A DNA stretch of 64,000 nucleotides from Pararge aegeria. Taxonomy: Eukaryota; Arthropoda; Insecta; Lepidoptera; Nymphalidae. Positions 11,101 through 22,500 of the stretch are shown here, in pieces (position 1 is the first letter of the stretch; the number at the start of each line of letters is the position of its first letter). The stretch covers positions 14,880,001 through 14,944,000 of the forward strand of contig NC_053183.1 in the NCBI RefSeq assembly GCF_905163445.1. Reading direction: 5' to 3'. The position numbers and the translations under genes were made by a program. A model generated the notes under the pieces. It was not told the origin of the DNA. It made no database searches and saw nothing but the letters and a program-made list of their open reading frames with translations.

Positions 11101-14100
11101 GGTTGCCTCGTAGGTACGACTGCCGCGGAAAGAGGGGTGGTGAGGGTGACAACTGTATTCTGATCTGCCGTCTCCGCACGTCGTTAAAATACTATGTACA
11201 TATTGAATAAGAAAGAAACCCGCCTACGCAGGCTTGCTTACCTCATAATAACTTTAAGGCTTTAAATAGAATACCTAATGACGTTACACAGTGGCGAATT
11301 TAAAGATTCACCGCCCTAGGCCATCGAGACAGGCCGCCCCTTTTAATGAAATAAAAGAATAATATCCAAAAGTTTGTTGATTTGAATCATGATAATGAAT
11401 GATGAAAATAAACAGGCAAACAGGCTATAAAGAAAGAAACTGAAACATTTATTCAATACTTAATAAATAAATATACTACTACAATACACACATTGCCATC
11501 TAGCTCCAAAGTAAGCTTAGCTTGTGTTATGGGTACTAAGATGACTGATGAATATTTTTTTTGTATAATATACATAAATACTTATAATATACATATAAAC
11601 ACCCAGACACTGAAAAACATTCATGCTCATCACCGAACATTTTCCAGTAGTGGGAATCGAACCCACGGCCTTGGATTCAGAAAGCAGGGTCGCTGCCCGC
11701 TGCGCCAATCGGCCGTCAAATCGGTCGGTTGCTTCTGCCCTCGACTTCATTTGCTTGGATTTCAGAATTCGGTCTAACGCTTCGCTCATTAACAATTCTC
11801 TATTATTCATTGAACTCCTTCTTAAGGAATCGGGATTAAAGGTAGCCCATGTTCTTTTCCATGACAAAGACTACATGCATGCCAAATTTCATCTAAATCC
11901 GTTGTGCCGTTTTGACGTGATTGAGCCACAAACATCCATACAGAAGTGCAGATGGCTTCGTCCGCTGAACTATTCGCAGTTAGTTTTAACTTATTGAATC
12001 CCTATTTCCCCATTAATAACAAATAACAAGACGATATAACAGAATCACGCTTTAGCTCTTTCCCAGAACTGTGCCTTTTCCGGGATGATGTGATAGACCG
12101 TAACAAATACGTAGCGTTAGATCATATGTAGAATAGAAACCGATTAGGGGTATGGGTCATACTCCCTAACCGGTTAGCCCGTTACCATCTTTGACTGCAT
12201 AACTTACCGCCCAGTGAATTTGCAGTCAAGGGATCAATAAAAGTATTATTCCTCATGATTCGTAGTTCAATATGCTAACCACTAGACTAACGAGATAGAT
12301 AAGTTCATTAACATCCAGTTTCCATTATATATTATCGATTAGCGGTGTTGATCGAAGGACAGGCACTTCTTCACTTATTTGTATGTATAGATGGTAGTTG
12401 GCAGTAATCTGAAATGCAATCAATTCCTTTGAACTTCTTAGCGTAATTTATTCTGTGCGTCAGCGTTCAAGAGCACAATAAACCCATAACCCACATGTCA
12501 CTCGCGACACACGAGATCGCTTGTTAGCAATAAGGCCGCCACAACTTATTTCCAATGCGTTGTGTTATTTCGTTGATGTATGTTTCTTGATGTATACTTC
12601 CTTCTTTGGATACTATGCAGCAATGTCTTCTTGATATCTGATTGTATGGTACCAAGTTTAGGTAACTGACGTAATTACTCGTAATTGTCCTTTTGGATCT
12701 AAAGAAGGAAAACCCCGTTAAAAGTGTGACGCGAGGACAAAAAAATTTAAATAGTGATATATACAACGTGAAAGTTAAAACCGAAGTAATATTTCGTAGT
12801 GTTTAGAGGAGGTTTTTGTACCTTTAAAGCCTATAATAACTGTGAAACCGAGAACCTAATAGTTTTTGAGTAAAACACTGCCATAGGTACTATTTACTGA
12901 AAGAAATCAGACAGCCTTAACATCACATGCAAAAGTAAAATCATGTGACTCCTGTCACTTTATTAAGTACGCGTCGGTACTATGTGCGTGTCGGTCTTTT
13001 ATCTTCAATAGGATTGTCATAAGTAAACACATATAATGTTTTGTATTCGTTTGTATGGAAAAATAAATATATTTCTTTTGATTTAATATTTTTACAGAGT
13101 AATTTCTTATGAAATATACTTATGCATCCTTCAATATTACTTATTTCGTAATTCTGTTACACGTTGTATATATAAATTATGAAATCGCATCACTAAACTT
13201 ACATACCTACAGTCAGCAAACACTGGCAAATAGTTGTATTATTAAGAGTAAACAAATTACTTTTGTATAAAATATTAACCTCTAAACTAACTTACCTCTT
13301 GGCTGTTCAATACAACTCAGCTCAGTTTAAGCTGTTGAAGAGTTTTAACTCTAATGAAATAACACGCAACGCCTGGAGTTATTAGTAGCTAATCACGCAA
13401 TCAGATTAAGTTTAGTATGATCTAGTGATTAAGTATATTTAGGTACCTACAGGGAAAAACAGGAAAAGGAAGTCCAATGTGCCATCTGAAGATTTTGGGT
13501 TCGTTTTTAAACATAATATAATGATTACAGGGAACAGTTTGCAGGATACGATCCTAGAATTGCTATGGGAACTAAAACAGCCGCTGCACAGTGGAGGTCG
13601 ATGTGTAGCGATGCGCCGCAATGGAAAGCTTTTTGTACATCCGTGCTCAAACACTCTACCATTTGCCTGCAAAATAAAGGCTTCCAATGTTGTTTACTAC
13701 CCTGATTGCGATACCTTCGATTCTCGTAAGTACTTCATTATATGATAACAAAGTAAGTAAGTACTTCATTTTTGATTTTTGATGTTGGAAAAGAGCAACT
13801 GCTGAGTTTCTTGCCGGCTTCTTCTCGGTAGAATCTGCCTTCCGAATCGGGGGTAGAGTCACTACACACGGACAGACTTGACGTTTCAAAAGTGCTTGTA
13901 TTAGGCCTACTTGAAATAAATGAATTTTGAATTTTGAAAAATCCGCCAAGTTCGAGTCGAACTCGCGAACGTAGGTTTCTGTGCAATTATCTATAAAAAA
14001 ATCAAGTTAGTTTTATGGATTAAACTTATTTCAATGTAATTATGTCTTAAAATTAATATTTAACTAAATATTCTGTGAATGTTGCAAGCGTCTACCTACC

Positions 14101-15879
14101 GTCTAGGTAGACGCAATCGGTATCTAGCAAAATCAAGCCATAAAATCTTATATGATAGTATAGGAGCCTTAAATATTTTTTGTATTCGGTTTTTAAGTAT
14201 TTGTTGTTATAGCGGCAACAGAAATACTCTATGTAAATTTCAACTGTCCAACAATCACGGTTCAAGAAATACAGACGGACACAGACAGACAGACGTACGT
14301 AATTACCAAAAGAGCGAACATTTTGAGAAGGTAAACCTTTTATATCAAGTCAAAGTTATAAAAATAAACTGCTTTACAATCTTTTTAGGATGGAAGCTAG
14401 GCCCTAACAGCACATGCTACCAAGCACACATAGAACCACAGAAATGGCACGTGGCACATTCAACTTGTTACTTAGCGGGCGGACACCTTGCGATCTTGGA
14501 TACGAAGGAGGAAGCGGAGTATATTCGCGAGGTGTTCAAACAGGTCGACCAGCATAAGACGCCTGGTGACTTCGCCTTCCTCGGATTTAGTGATTTGTTC
14601 CAACGATATCACTATCGGACACTTTTTGGTAAGTGTTATTTGTCTGGTGATACGCTCCACCGTAAAAACAGGAAGTTCAGGGACAGAGGTCCCTGAGCAC
14701 GATATATATATATAGGCATTCTTCGTGAACACTTCGCTAGCGCTATGCAGGATTTTTGTGGCGCCACCTAGTTATGTAATGTGGAGACCGCTACATGTCG
14801 ATACCTTCCAACACGGCTAGCATTGAATCATTTTTCTCCTCGGGGAAAGCATAAAATTGTATCTTCTCCCACAGCTTTATAAACACTCCGAGCTGAGAAA
14901 TAATATCCAAATAATAAACGGGGATACACTTTACTTATTCGCTGTTTCCGTGTTTTGGTAGGTGGACACATTAATTTAATTTATATATTTTTTTACATTC
15001 CACTAGTTAGGGAGTTTGGTAGTTTACCCCTAATCGGTTTCTACGCGATATTGCATTGGAACTAAATCGCTTAACGGCACGTCTTTATCGGTAGTGTGGT
15101 AACTACCCACGGCCAAAGCCTCAAACCAGACAAAAACTTGACGTTATGATCATGATCATTTGCACAATTCTAATGACCACAACAACGCAATATGCATTGT
15201 AATTTTTAGAATTTATCTCTCTTCTCGTTATAATTGTTTGTGTTGCTGCAATAGTTGTTATGGTCATAAAGCCAATTATAAAAATTTAATTAATTCAAGA
15301 GTCGTACTCTGTGTCTCCTATTCTTGTTGTTCATTCTACTCTCATCATATTCTTCCTTTTCAACTGGTAAAGGATATAAATGTCCCTAGTTTTCCATTAC
15401 ATATATAATAAGTTAGACTGTTCTAAACATTTTCATTTTAAGAAGGTGCCTGGAATTTACATTTCGATCTTTGAAAAAAAAATGTGATAAATCTAATGGA
15501 AAACTAGGGACAGTTTTCCATTACAGATATAAGTAACTTTTCTGTCACTTTCATTGTAAGTAGGTGCCCGGAATTTACATTTCGAACATTGAAAAAATGT
15601 TGATTCGCAGGAGAAAGATTACCACAAATGGAAATAAACTGGGACTTCAAATGTCCGGGTAACTTCACGAAGTTGGAAGATCGTTGCGGCGGTATACGTA
15701 GGAGCGGTTTGCTCGCTACCGAGAATTGTGGGATACCGTCTATGTTCTTCTGCGAGAAACCGTCCACGGGGGCGTTCAAGCACAAAAAAGCTTTACGACA
15801 CGATCCCAATGGATATCGTACTAAACATTTAAATACTATTGTGAAACTGAAAGGGACAATGTTAGAAGAATATACGTGA
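8192..15879 (+). CDS. Secreted dual-CRD C-type lectin (immulectin type)
   Basis: Five exons: 8192-8255, 9676-9936, 13531-13725, 14389-14628 and 15611-15879, all with GT-AG borders and agreeing phases, closing at TGA after 342 codons. Exon 1 encodes a leader ending ICVISLLIAFI, a plausible signal peptide, so the product should be haemolymph-secreted. CRD1 spans exons 2-3 (WYQSRIRCEAEGTELF, VYVGIHDLYSE, ending PFACKI). CRD2 spans exons 4-5 (KWHVAHSTCYLAGGHLAIL, FAFLGFSDLF, ending SMFFCEKP). Two CRDs are typical of lepidopteran immulectins, which bind microbial glycans and promote phenoloxidase activation and encapsulation. Neither CRD shows an EPN or QPD calcium/sugar motif or a clear WND, so calcium-dependent binding is doubtful. 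Exon 1 rests on phase and hydrophobicity; if it is wrong, translation could start at 9654. Confidence 0.8.
8272..8615 (+). repeat. S2 tRNA-derived SINE with inverted duplication of its tail
   Basis: The head has a pol III A box (TAGCCTAGTGG) and B box (GTTCGAACCCC). It is followed by the body shared with 47772-48095, including the block GGAAAACAT and the tail GTAGTGGGCCGGT. The last 25 bases (8559-8583) recur as an exact reverse complement at 8591-8615 after a 7-base loop. It lies in intron 1 of the lectin gene. Confidence 0.75.
8640..8850 (+). repeat. LINE/SINE 3' fragment with (TTTGAC)n tail
   Basis: Ends in AAATATTTGACTTTGACTTTG, the hexamer tail of a family also present in reverse orientation at 35280-35510, 36120-36375, 38527-38715 and 48340-48790. 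Shared internal blocks include the CTTAGACCAGGGCGCG segment. Confidence 0.55.
10031..10280 (+). repeat. S1 tRNA-derived SINE, head partly deleted
   Basis: Starts GACGGCCGAC. The A box region has been deleted, so the copy jumps to AAGGCCGTGGGTTCGATTCC (B box). The S1 body follows: TTTTCAGTGTCTGGGTG, ATTCATCAGTCATCTTAGTA, the GCTAGATGGCGATGTG block and an ATATTT tail. It lies in lectin intron 2. Confidence 0.75.
10905..11195 (+). repeat. Dispersed LINE-3'-type repeat
   Basis: Ends with TTGCCTCGTAGG...GGGGTGGTG...TATTCTGATCTGCCGTC. The same terminal block occurs at 26810-26890 (+) and, reversed, near 35195-35260. This is the 3' portion of a common lepidopteran LINE. The preceding bases (10640-10900) end in a (TTGAT)n tail of another LINE. 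Confidence 0.45.
11462..11717 (-). repeat. S1 tRNA-derived SINE
   Basis: A full S1 copy in reverse orientation: head GACGGCCGATTGGCGCAG with A box, B box GGTTCGATTCCCAC, standard body, and the AAATA-rich tail at the low-coordinate end. Short frames inside it are SINE sequence, not genes. It lies in lectin intron 2. Confidence 0.8.
12125..12250 (+). repeat. S3 SINE tail fragment
   Basis: Contains the GAAACCGATTAGGGGTATGG block, the GGTTAGCCCGTTACCATCTT block and TTTGCAGTCAAGGG. Only the 3' half of the family is present. Confidence 0.55.
12810..13175 (+). repeat. Family E dispersed repeat, copy 1
   Basis: About 360 bp with the conserved core AATCATGTGACTCCTGTCAC, GTACGCGTCG, TGTGCGTGTCGGTC and ATTGTCATAAGTAAACA. 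Three further copies lie in this window (32275-32660, 38945-39280 and reversed 61365-61635). It has no coding capacity, no tRNA-like promoter and no clear terminal repeats that I can see, so its class is undetermined. Confidence 0.6.
13770..13940 (+). repeat. Family B repeat (RTE-like 3' end, TTTGAA tail)
   Basis: Reads GAGCAACTGCTGAGTTTCTT, then GGTAGAATCTGCCTTCCGAA, then AGACTTGACGTTTCAAAAGT, ending in ATTTTGAATTTTGAA. Near-identical copies are at 22375-22540 and 48440-48593. The short pentamer-like tail fits an RTE-type LINE or a SINE using its machinery. Confidence 0.55.
14820..15135 (-). repeat. Relics of the AGGAGACA TIR element and of S3 in lectin intron 4
   Basis: 14870-14985 matches the interior of the element at 45997-46607 (TTCTCCCACAGCTTTAT, TAGGTGGACACATTAA) but lacks its ends. 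15000-15135 is a reverse S3 fragment (CCCTAATCGGTTTCTACGCG, CACGGCCAAAGCCTC). Confidence 0.4.
15380..15605 (+). repeat. Imperfect ~125-bp tandem duplication before the last lectin exon
   Basis: Unit 1 (about 15386-15482) and unit 2 (about 15508-15605) both run AGTTTTCCATTACA..., then AGGTGCC.GGAATTTACATTT, then a TTGAAAAAA stretch. Unit 2 ends at the GATTCGCAG acceptor of the last exon. The words CCCTAGTTTTCCATTA (15384) and TAATGGAAAACTAGGG (15494) also form an inverted pair. Confidence 0.6.
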
Positions 15880-16550
15880 TATTCATTAAAAAAGTTTTGT
15901 TTTTCATATCTGCAAAATGTCATGGTGAATTATTATTTTAACCCTTGAAAATTTATGACAACATGCGTACATATAAAAAAAGGAAATCTGTTCTGGAGCG
16001 ATGGACCGCTAAAAGTTGTGCACAATCGATCGCCGCCGAGAATGGGTGTTTTATTAATAAATGGCGGGGTGAGCTTCTCCCATTCCCTGATGCCGTTCTT
16101 ATGGGGCAGGTGGACACATAAATTGTATCCCATGTCAGTGCGTACAATCTTCAAATCCATTTATCTTCTGCCCAAGCTAGCTGTGCTTAAATATGTCCTG
16201 TTAATAACAGAGCTAGTGGGATACTGAGTAAAGATGAACAATTATATTTTATTACAATACCACTCTATGAACAACAAAAACAACAAAAATAAAAATCCAA
16301 AGCGTTTTGAGCTTTGTTTGGAATTTGCGATCGCAGACGGAGATGAGAGATGGATTCTTTGGTTTTGACCTTAGCAATAAACTAAGACGAGTAACAATAA
16401 TATTATACCCAATCACTTGACCTACTAGCCGACCGACCTACGAGATAGGTATTAAAAGAAAACCAGTATCCAAGATGCCGTATTAAAGTCAATCCAACAG
16501 GTATTTAGAACATAAATGAAAATACATATATTACCTAAATTAACATATAT

Positions 16551-16556
16551 TTTATT
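16551..16556 (-). promoter_or_regulatory. Polyadenylation signal AATAAA, minus-strand SDR gene
   Basis: TTTATT on the plus strand, 32 bp downstream of the TGA of the SDR gene on its own strand. Confidence 0.5.
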
Positions 16557-16587
16557 ATATTTTAAAATAACATTTACATAATGTGCA

Positions 16588-19500
16588 TCATTTGGCCGCG
16601 AACGGATCTTGCATGTCTAGTTTCTCAAGAGTCAAGTCCCAAAGTCTCAGAGCAGATACGTCACTTCTGCATTGCCAGTATTTTCGGGAAACACCACAGT
16701 TGCTGAAATGAAAAATAACGTGGGGTTTAACATAATTATTTTAATCATTAACATTATATACAATATTAACATAAACAAATCATAGAGAAACTGTAGATAT
16801 CTCCTCAACAGTTTCTCTATGATTTGTTACTATGTTACGTCGAAACAAACATTTAATGTTACAAATTAAAGCTTTTATTTTCAGATAGCGAAAAATTATT
16901 CCTATGATATTATTGATATTTAATTACTTAAAACGCACATAACTTAGAAAAGTTAGAGGTGCATGCTGGGATTCGAACTCGGCCCCCCGTAAGGTAAGTT
17001 GAGCTCCTACCGACTGGGCTATCACCACAATATACGCTTAATGAACATGAAATACCCAACAACTTTTTGCTCTACTCAGGAATTGGTTGGTGGACTCGTT
17101 GGTGTGTAACGTTTGTTGAAAAAAAAACGCGTAAGATAAATAAATACCTCATAAAAGCTAGGTATTTGTTGATATTCTGCTTCTTTACTACTATACGAGG
17201 AATACAGAAAAAACCTTGTTTAAATTTTGTATTCAAATCTTGAACGCAAAAAGTTTTTTGATACTTTGGCAGATGATTAAATCTTAATTACATTACCCAT
17301 ACATTTGCTTCATTTAAAAAGTAAGTATTATGCCTTAAAACGTTATTAACTATTGTTTGACTAGAATAAGTATCATCATAAGTATCACCCATAAATGGCC
17401 CACTACGGGTCATGGGTCGCCTTCCCATAATTTTTTATTGTTCTCCTTTTATACCTAATCTTATCCACTATTTTCACAGTTGTTCTACGGGGATGGAAGA
17501 GCACTCGCTATTTAACAAATGAGCTATTCCATCCCCATGCTTACAAAAATACGCTGGCCTAATACTCGTACCTACCGATTGGTGGACTCCACACGCCTTT
17601 GGAAACATTATGGGGAAATCTCAAGCATGCCGGTTTCCTCACGACGTTTTCCTTCACCGTTGAAGCAAGTGTTATTTCAATTCCTTAAAGCGCACATAAC
17701 TTTGTAAAGTTAGAGATGCGTGCTGGGATTAGAACTCGGCGGATGCGTGCTGTGCCACGGAATAAACGTTATTATTTTTTTTTTTTTTAATCCCGGTGAT
17801 AGCTTTTATCCTTTGTCTCTCTCCACGATGCAAGTTATATGCGTGCCAAATTTCATCAAGATCAGTTCAACGTTTGAACCGAAGATATTTAACTAAGAAA
17901 CAGACACTTTTTCATATTTATTACATTAGTACGTATGGATTATATTCACATTCGAACTCAGCCCCCCGGAAGGTAAAGCCGAAGTCCTAACTACTAGGCT
18001 ATCACCGCTGATGGATTAGATAAGGCAAACAAAAAAATATAATTTACTTAATCTTTCCTTGTATGTAACCTTTAGCATGATGCAAGACTTTTTACAACAA
18101 CTTGATAACCTGTTGGTTACCTACAGAATGCGTTATTTGTCATAAGCAGTAATTGTATACCCACTCATCGCCAATTTTGTAAGTAGATTTCCACCGTTTA
18201 GCCAATGCCAGAGATATTACTTAATAACAGAGCTGACGTTGGACTACACAACTGCGTGCAGCAGTTGCCAAAAAGTAAGTAATATGTAAAAACGCAACCG
18301 TGCTAAGACGCATAAAGAACAAACCAGAAGTTGTAGATTTCTGTAAGACAGAACCTATATTTAGTAAAGAAAAGAAAGCTTGAATATCTCTTCCACATAA
18401 TGAATAATCGATAATACGACCTACTACAATTCATCATACATCATACAGGGCAAGATCCAAGAAAAACGAAGCGTGAGGCGACTGGCGAGAGAACATCTTA
18501 GCTGAAAAACCATGGAAATACAAAGAGAGAACATCTTGGCAATGCATTGGAAACAGCACTTGTTCTTTATTCGAAGCCGCGGCATCAAAGATACAAGTAA
18601 CCTAAATGATCGCCGACTTTCGAAAGAAGATGGCTCTTTAGGAAGAAGAAAGTATTGCCAGAAAAGTTACTGAATAGGGGAGCTGACATTTAACCTACTT
18701 ACCAAAAATGCGTGCGACAAAGTTCACTTTAAACCTAAAGTAGCGGCAGTATATGACGGTTGCACTCTTAGTGCGAGGTTATAGGACGGACGGGTAGGGT
18801 GTTAGCAGATTTACTTTGTACGTCTTCGAACGTCTCGGGGAGCCAACGTCCAGTGAAGGCAAATAGTTACCCGGTTCAGAAACATTTCCAACAAGTTGCG
18901 TTTCGTTGCGTTCCAGCAACTTTTCATCTTCATACAAAATGTATAATGTGGCAACCACAGTGTGTTAACTCCTCGCAACTTTTGTATGGCGATGACACTA
19001 TGGAAGATAACATAATAGGGCGACAGACATTTGCCTTTCGAGCACTAATAAAACCAGCATGAGCAAAATTTGGTCTTTACATTTGCCCCATCCATTTCAA
19101 CGTATTCAATAGCCTTATTTTATTGTGGATGCCTATCTTATTATCATATTGTGGTCGCGTATCAAATTTTCCAGTAAACGAGGTATATATTTTGTCAGTC
19201 TACTTTGATGATCGGATTTTGTTTATTTATGCATATAAATATAACTTGGTTTTACGGTGAAGATAATCTGCACGCCTGACAGCGTTCCCCATAATTTTCT
19301 CAAAGATTACCGCATTGGGGTAGCTTGGTGGACTACGGCCTAAACCCTTCACATTCTGATAATAGACCCGTGTCCTCTAGTTGGGCAGTAATTGGTTGAT
19401 AAAGATGATAATGATCGGAATAAAACCGCTCGACCCGGGCCGAATAGTGTATCAAATCAGAACGGCGCGGCGCGGCGTACAGGAACCGCTTACCATAAAA

Positions 19501-22500
19501 TTTACCACCAGTCCCTATATATTTCTTTAATTTATTTATTATTAATAAACTAGAATTTAAGCCCAATTACACTAATTAAAATAATATAATACAACACAAT
19601 ATAAAATGAAATAAAAAGGAATAATTTATTAATTAAATTAATTGATTACAACGTTAAAAAGCTTACAATAACTTGGTTAAATTACGTTAAGGATAACTAA
19701 AAAAAGCGATGATGATACGCGTCAGCCATATCCAGTGAATGTACATTGACAGGATCAGCATTCATATCGGAAATCGGATTTTGGTGAGAACTGGGCCATA
19801 GCATGCTATTGCAATTGTGTCTCAGTCAATAATTGAGTCATTTTCTTATTAATATTTTTTTTATTAGCTCTCCTCGGCTCCTAGTTGTTAGACTGCAGAT
19901 TACGAGTTCCTGGGTTCGATATCCGCGTCGGCCAATTAATAGTATTGGGTTTTGTATTGATTTTGTCATTGATGGACCACGGACATACAATTGTTATAGC
20001 TGACTTGGGGTTCCGTACATGATAAGTATTTATAATGAATCTTACTCGTAGTAAAGTCCACTTTCGTTGGCACAAGCTTCGTCAACAGCACAGTAGATGG
20101 TCGTTTGGGCACCGCTGCGTGGTGATCGTATGACCCACTTGATGACGTTATAGACGAGCCATGTCGTCCCATAAAACACAGTTTTGTCTAAATCCCTACC
20201 CAGTTCGGTTGCCACTACTCCAGGGTGTAAACTGTACGTGTTAACATTTTGTATGTTATGCTCCTGAATAAGAAATAAATAAAAATTAAATTGCATTATA
20301 TTTCCAATAGCATAGTCGAGTATGTATGTAACGATATTATTTGCAAAAAGTACGAAAACTGACGTGTCAGACGCGAGGCTGACACGTCAGTTTTCGTACT
20401 GACGTGTGATTTTTTGACGTGACAACGCCTTATAATTCGATGGAGCCGGCTGCACGCACGAAAAAACATGACGTATGCGGCGTTACCTCGCTCTGAGGCG
20501 TTCCATTCTAGGCTTGAAGTGCAAGCGAGAGCGCGGAACGAGCGACAAAGAGGCACAGTCGGCCTCCGCGTTCGACAACTGTCTCTCTCCTACTTGAGTG
20601 AGCGATGCGTCCGCGTGGACAGCTTCTATACAATAATACATTTACATGTTTTCTGCAAGGATGAAGTGCAGTGAAAAGTTAATGTGGTGTCAATTGTTTA
20701 TAGCAACGATAATATCTATCAAACAAATAAAATTAAAATTTTCTTTTGAAAAATGCAACCATTCCATCAGTATTTTCTTACGACGTTGTTACGTTCAACT
20801 ATCGTCAGTGAGCCGACTTTACAGACAACAATTTTTTTTTGTTCAAAGTAGGGCAAGTTGACTGCAATCTCGGTACGACGACGGTAACTAGCCACGGCCA
20901 AAGCCTCCCATCAGAGAAAATTGATTCGTATTCATTTGTGTTATTCATTACAAAGGTAGTACTTACTCTTAGTTTTAAATGTATAGCTCTAGAGAACATT
21001 ATGTTTGCAGCTTTACTTCTGCTGTACGCTTTCACCGGCAGATAAAACGTTTTTTCAATATTCACATCATCAAAATCAAAATTGGAGACTGGAAAAAAAA
21101 GATCAAATTATGCATTCATTTAGGTACTCCGAAAAATTATAGCATGAAAGGTTTTAGTGTGTCTTAGTTAAATTACGATACGAGTAGGACTTATGCTACA
21201 CAAAACTTAAAACTATCCATATTTAAGACTTGTATAAACTAATTGTTTTACACAGCGAAGGAAATCGTTATTAGTAAACATGCATGAAACTCGTGCCTTG
21301 TAGTGGTTCGCTAATGGTTTGTAAATGATGATGATGAGGGATATTCAGTAACTTTTATTGCAGTTGGTAACCGGTGTCGTCCTGTCGTCAATATTTGGGA
21401 AGAATACAGAACTGTCCCTGTCAAATCATGCGTTTTTTGAATGCAGCAGATTTTCGATAGCAATTTTCCAATGAATAAATTAATAATATAATAATTTCGC
21501 TAAGAGTTATAAATTAACCATACCATGTATAACGGTAAAGGTAAAGGTAACCAAAGTAACTAATGAATTATAGGAAAGTCACAGAGCAACCTTGATATAA
21601 CAAAACGGAAGGGAACAAATATTTATCATAAGTTTTGTGTATATCAAAGTTTGTTATAAATACTATATAGAGGTAAAGATGGTCTAAAATTTGATATAAA
21701 GATATAAAAAATAGTTTTATTCACCTCAACATTGTTTTTGATAGTTGACAAGGTTTTTAGTTGACAAAATTCGTTAATTAGAGGTATTGACACTTTTTTT
21801 TTATCGTTGAAAATTCGTTATAATGTGGTTGCTCGCAAAAAATGGTCGCAATGTAAATATGTACGAGTATATTTTAAATTGACACTTATGATCAGTTCAA
21901 TGGTATTACAAAGATTTCCCTAAATCAAGGAAGTAGTAGTTATTATTGAGGTAGGTACGTAATATAAGGTCTCACTGTAAAGACAACACTTTCTTACCTG
22001 CCTCAAGTAAAGCCTAAACAACCTTTTTGTTGCTCTTTAGTATGAAATTTATTTTCAAATTGTTAAAAAACCATTTAAAACACACTTACATAACGAAAAC
22101 GTAGACTGGTTTTGTTCTTTTTTATTTATTTTATCCCACATGTTTTATTTTATTTTTAAACAGATCGACAATACACTTAAACGTAATGAAAAGCGGTTTA
22201 CATTATAACAGAAGCCTACCAATGTATAAGCTTAAAGAATATGTTAAAATTTATAAAAGCGAGGTTACTATACAATTAATGAATTTCTTAATAACAGCTT
22301 GCTTAGAAGCATCCGGCTCCGCTTTCATCTGTCTCAAGATAGAAAAATGAATGTTAAAATGCAAAAAAGGAAAATTGTTGATGTTGGGAAAGAGTAGCTG
22401 CTGAGTTTCTTGCCGGCTTCTTCTCAGCAGAATCTGCCTGCCGAACCGGTGGCAGAGTCATTACCAACAGACAGACTTGAAGTTTCAAAAGTGCTCATAC

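Noticed and set aside
18799..19062. 87-codon plus-strand frame in the SDR last intron
   Set aside because: No domain, no splice support, antisense to a transcribed intron.
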